Below are positions 61,664-64,000 of a stretch of DNA of 64,000 bases, piece after piece (position 1 is the stretch's first letter; every line of letters starts with the position of its first letter). The stretch lies in contig CBDETM010000002.1 in the NCBI GenBank assembly GCA_965242905.1, forward strand, positions 1,426,001 through 1,490,000. Reading direction: 5' to 3'. A program made the translations under genes and the position numbers. Source of the stretch: Bin5 sp965242905. GTDB lineage: Bacteria; Chloroflexota; Anaerolineae; Caldilineales; Caldilineaceae. The notes beneath the pieces are model-generated. The model did no database searches and was not told where the DNA came from. It worked only from the letters and a program-made list of their open reading frames with translations.

Positions 61664-62428
61664 ATGAATCAGCCACTGAGTGCCGAGCAGGTAGATTTTT
61701 TTCGAGACAACGGTTACCTGGTCCTGCGAGGGGTGCTGGACCCGGAGTTGATGGCGCAGACGCGGGACGCGTGGTGGGATGCGGCGCCGAAGGAGCTGAA
61801 GCGGGACGACCCGAATTCGTGGGTGGGGGCGTTTGCGGACTCGCGGTTTACGTGGAAATATCGCGACCGCAGCTTCGAGCCGTGGATGGTCGAGCTTCTT
61901 TACGGCAATCCGGAGTTGCAGGCGGTGGCGAAGCAGCTACTCGGCCCGGAATTGAAGGTACCAGAGCGGATCCGGGGCATCTACTGCGTCTTCCCGGATA
62001 CGGACAAGCAGCCGCGGAAGGCCCACTTTCACGTTGACGCGCACGCGTTTCATCTGGGTGTGGTGGGCTACGTGGACGACGTGCCGCCGGACGGCGGCGG
62101 GTTCACGGTCTGGCCCGGCAGCCACAAGCATTTCTATCATTTGTTCAAGACGGCCTACACGTTCAACCCGGTGCACGGGAAGGAGGAGATGTGGGACTCG
62201 GACGAGTCTCGAAGGGTGCAGCAGATCGACCCGGTGCACACATATGGGTCGGCGGGGGATGTGGTGCTGTGGCACCACCGCATGGGGCACGGAGCCGGCC
62301 ACAACCGGTCGAGCCAGGTGCGGCAGGCTGTGCTGTACGACTTCTGCCGGGCCGATCTGGATGCGGTTCAGGACGAGCCTCCGCCGGAGGACATGTGGCG
62401 AGACTGGCCCGGGATCAACGGAGGGTAG
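61664..62428 (+). CDS. Phytanoyl-CoA dioxygenase-family oxygenase, second
   Basis: This is an Fe(II)/2-oxoglutarate oxygenase: opening LSAEQVDFFRDNGYLVLRGVL, metal ligands in HFHVDAH, a distal HRMGHGAGHNRSSQVRQAV with His and the 2-oxoglutarate-binding Arg. I favour ATG 61664 (254 residues) as the conserved start; ATG 61640 would add eight residues and has no better ribosome site. It precedes the enolase-superfamily gene by 12 bases and is probably cotranscribed with it. Substrate unknown. It is distinct from the oxygenase at 30391. Confidence 0.88.
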   Translation: MNQPLSAEQVDFFRDNGYLVLRGVLDPELMAQTRDAWWDAAPKELKRDDPNSWVGAFADSRFTWKYRDRSFEPWMVELLYGNPELQAVAKQLLGPELKVPERIRGIYCVFPDTDKQPRKAHFHVDAHAFHLGVVGYVDDVPPDGGGFTVWPGSHKHFYHLFKTAYTFNPVHGKEEMWDSDESRRVQQIDPVHTYGSAGDVVLWHHRMGHGAGHNRSSQVRQAVLYDFCRADLDAVQDEPPPEDMWRDWPGINGG

Positions 62429-62440
62429 TGCCGACAGGCA

Positions 62441-63577
62441 ATGAAAATCACGGACATCAAGACATATCTGATGCAGGCCGGTGTGCCCGGCGGCGGCTGG
62501 ACGAAGCGCAACTGGCTGTTCGTCAAGGTTTTCACGGATGAGGGCATCTATGGCGTCGGCGAGGCGTCGGGGTGGCCGCGGGTGGTGGAGACGGCGATCC
62601 AGGACCTGCGCGAGGTTGTTATCGGCGAGGACCCGTTTCTGATCGAGCGCATCTGGCAGAAGATCTACCTGGCGATGATGGGGCACGGCATGACCGGGAT
62701 CGTCGGCGGCGGCGCGCTCACTGGCATCGAGATGGCCCTGTGGGATATCAAGGGGAAGGCGCTGGGCGTGCCGGTGTGGAATCTGCTGGGGGGCAAGATC
62801 CGGGACCGTATCCGGCTCTATGCGCACGCGCAGACAGCGGAAAGGGCGGAGGAGCTGGTTGGGCGGGGCTTCAGCGGGCTCAAGACGGGGGGTGTGGTCA
62901 ACCCTATCGAGAAGATACGAACATTGCGGGAGGCGGTCGGCCCGGAGATCGACCTGATGGCCGACGTGCATGGTCCGCCCTGGTTCAGTGTACGGGATGC
63001 GATCCGGGTCGGGCAGGCGCTGGAGGAGTTCGACCTGCTGTTTTACGAGGACCCGGTGCCGCCCGAGCATGTCGAAAACATGGCCAAGGTGGCACGTCAT
63101 GTCAATCTGCCGATCGCGGCGGGGGAACGGCACACGCAGATCTACGGGGTGCGCGAACTGATCGAGCGGGAGATTGTGGATGTGATCCAGCCGGATACGG
63201 GCCGGGCGGGCGGACTGATGCAGATGAAGAAGATGGCGGCGATGGCGGAGGCTCACGGGATTGGCTTCGCTCCGCACGACGGCTCCTTGGGGCCGGTGGC
63301 GGAGATGGCCGCGGTGCATCTGCTGGCGACACTGCCCAACTTTCTGATCCTGGAGCATCTGGAGGATGACGCGCCGCAGCGGTACGAAGTGATGCAGCCG
63401 CAGCCGGAGATCGTCGACGGGTCGATCGTTGTGCCGGATACGCCGGGGCTGGGCGTGGATATTGTCGAAGATGCGATCGCCCGCTATCCTTCCACGGGCA
63501 ACGTTTCCACGCCGCGGCAGGATGAGTACGTCTACTTCCAGGCCAAGTACGGCCGGGCAAAGTGGCTGGAGCAGTAG
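62441..63577 (+). CDS. Mandelate racemase/muconate lactonizing enzyme-family dehydratase
   Basis: This enolase-superfamily enzyme of 378 residues has a capping domain (1-130, GGGALTGIEMALWDIKGKALG) and a barrel with metal ligands in LMADVHG (Asp), FYEDPVPPEH (Glu) and AAGERHTQ (Glu). The catalytic His-Asp pair lies in APHDGSLGPVAEMAAVHL. Most close relatives dehydrate aldonic or aldaric acids such as galactonate. The product would be a 2-keto-3-deoxy acid. An RraA/aldolase-like gene begins 85 bases later, matching such a pathway. Confidence 0.9.
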   Translation: MKITDIKTYLMQAGVPGGGWTKRNWLFVKVFTDEGIYGVGEASGWPRVVETAIQDLREVVIGEDPFLIERIWQKIYLAMMGHGMTGIVGGGALTGIEMALWDIKGKALGVPVWNLLGGKIRDRIRLYAHAQTAERAEELVGRGFSGLKTGGVVNPIEKIRTLREAVGPEIDLMADVHGPPWFSVRDAIRVGQALEEFDLLFYEDPVPPEHVENMAKVARHVNLPIAAGERHTQIYGVRELIEREIVDVIQPDTGRAGGLMQMKKMAAMAEAHGIGFAPHDGSLGPVAEMAAVHLLATLPNFLILEHLEDDAPQRYEVMQPQPEIVDGSIVVPDTPGLGVDIVEDAIARYPSTGNVSTPRQDEYVYFQAKYGRAKWLEQ

Positions 63578-63662
63578 CAATTTACGACCACCTGATGCCC
63601 AAGAGCGGTTCACCCTTCGGGCCCGGCTACCCTCTCAAGAAACATTGAACGTAAGGAGTAGA

Positions 63663-64000
63663 ATGGCAGCCATGTCAGTCCGAACCCACGAGCTTTCGGC
63701 GGATGCCAAGAGGAAGTTGCGGTCAGTTTCGACGGCAACGCTAACCAGCCAGCTGCAGAAGCATGGACTGCGCAACACATTTCTAGCCGGGCTGTACCCT
63801 TTGCGGCCCGATCTGCGAATGGTGGGTTATGCCTTCACGCTGCGCTATATTCCGGCGCGGGAAGATCTTGCAGATGAGCGTTATGACAATACCAAGAACG
63901 TGCAGAGGCTGGCGGTGGAGGCGGTGGGAGCGGAAGACGTTCTGATCGTGGACGCGCGGGGCGACATCAGCGCGGCCTCGCTGGGCCACATTCTGGGGAC
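63663..64000 (+). CDS. RraA/HMG-aldolase-family protein, cut by window end
   Basis: The first 112 residues are visible (MAAMSVRTHELSADA, then TLTSQLQKHGL, MVGYAFTLRYIPARED, DVLIVDARGDISAASLGHILG). The AGEDVLIVDARGD-type strand and the Gly loop are typical of the RraA fold, whose members are regulators of RNase E or class II 4-hydroxy-2-oxoacid aldolases. In this catabolic context the aldolase function (cleavage of the keto-deoxy acid) is preferred. AAGGAG precedes the first ATG; a second ATG stands three codons on. The C-terminus lies outside the window. Confidence 0.85.
   Translation, partial: MAAMSVRTHELSADAKRKLRSVSTATLTSQLQKHGLRNTFLAGLYPLRPDLRMVGYAFTLRYIPAREDLADERYDNTKNVQRLAVEAVGAEDVLIVDARGDISAASLGHILG

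Noticed and set aside
61937..63613. 558-codon minus-strand open frame
   Set aside because: It is antisense to the dioxygenase and enolase-superfamily genes, whose motifs are clear; the translation is Arg/His/Pro-rich without a domain.

Overview
The window is GC-rich bacterial DNA with closely packed genes in long same-strand runs. Tat-exported sugar-binding lipoproteins, a Uma2-family protein, sulfatases, phytanoyl-CoA-dioxygenase-like oxygenases, gamma-glutamyltranspeptidases and repeated short palindromes suggest a heterotrophic Chloroflexota (Caldilineales/Anaerolineae-like, perhaps marine or host-associated). That placement is inferred from gene content only. A housekeeping marker pair (fmt with tRNA-Pro) and clpB show the window is chromosomal.

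Layout. 0-4.5 kb: an accessory segment bracketed by inverted IS3-like ends. It holds small membrane proteins, a 5'-truncated Cache-domain protein and an unusual PDZ-FN3-solute-binding fusion. 5-9.4 kb: a degenerate nucleotidyltransferase next to a 1123-residue sugar kinase/UDP-sugar pyrophosphorylase fusion. 9.4-13 kb: fatty acid desaturase and a stand-alone sugar-binding lipoprotein. 13-19.6 kb (minus strand): His-rich secreted protein, CopC, CopC-CopD fusion, then clpB. 19.9-23.1 kb: plant-type LRR/FN3 surface protein, tRNA-Pro(GGG), fmt. 23.4-25.9 kb: DUF4870-like, NfeD and SPFH membrane proteins, closed by a strong terminator. 25.9-36 kb (minus strand): rhamnogalacturonan-lyase-like protein, GH43-like propeller, glutaredoxin-thioredoxin reductase fusion, phytanoyl dioxygenase, GH4 glycosidase and an FtsX-type permease. 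36.7-42.2 kb: Uma2, sulfatase, AlbA_2/Schlafen-like regulator, LOG protein, HEAT/zinc protein, solo MazE. 43-64 kb (plus strand): a catabolic run with a cyclase, a sugar ABC importer (no ATPase), a second FtsX-type permease, two sugar isomerases, Gfo/Idh/MocA, SDR, adenosine-deaminase-like hydrolase, ABM monooxygenase, two gamma-glutamyltranspeptidases, a sulfatase, phytanoyl dioxygenase, an enolase-superfamily dehydratase and the start of an RraA-like protein.

The most unusual signal is non-coding. A dispersed element of about 0.46-0.54 kb, with imperfect inverted ends reading GCATCCCA...TGGGATGC and a hairpin-rich core, occurs at 4.6, 10.6, 36.1, 42.3 and (core only) 61.4 kb. Every copy has the same orientation and lies just upstream of a plus-strand gene. 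In three full copies a promoter-like -10 box starts 42-44 bases after the element end.

Functionally the window describes a scavenger of complex, partly sulfated or acidic carbohydrates and peptides. It imports through binding-protein-dependent transporters and processes substrates by oxidation, isomerisation and dehydration. Metal handling and extracellular protein-binding modules are also present.
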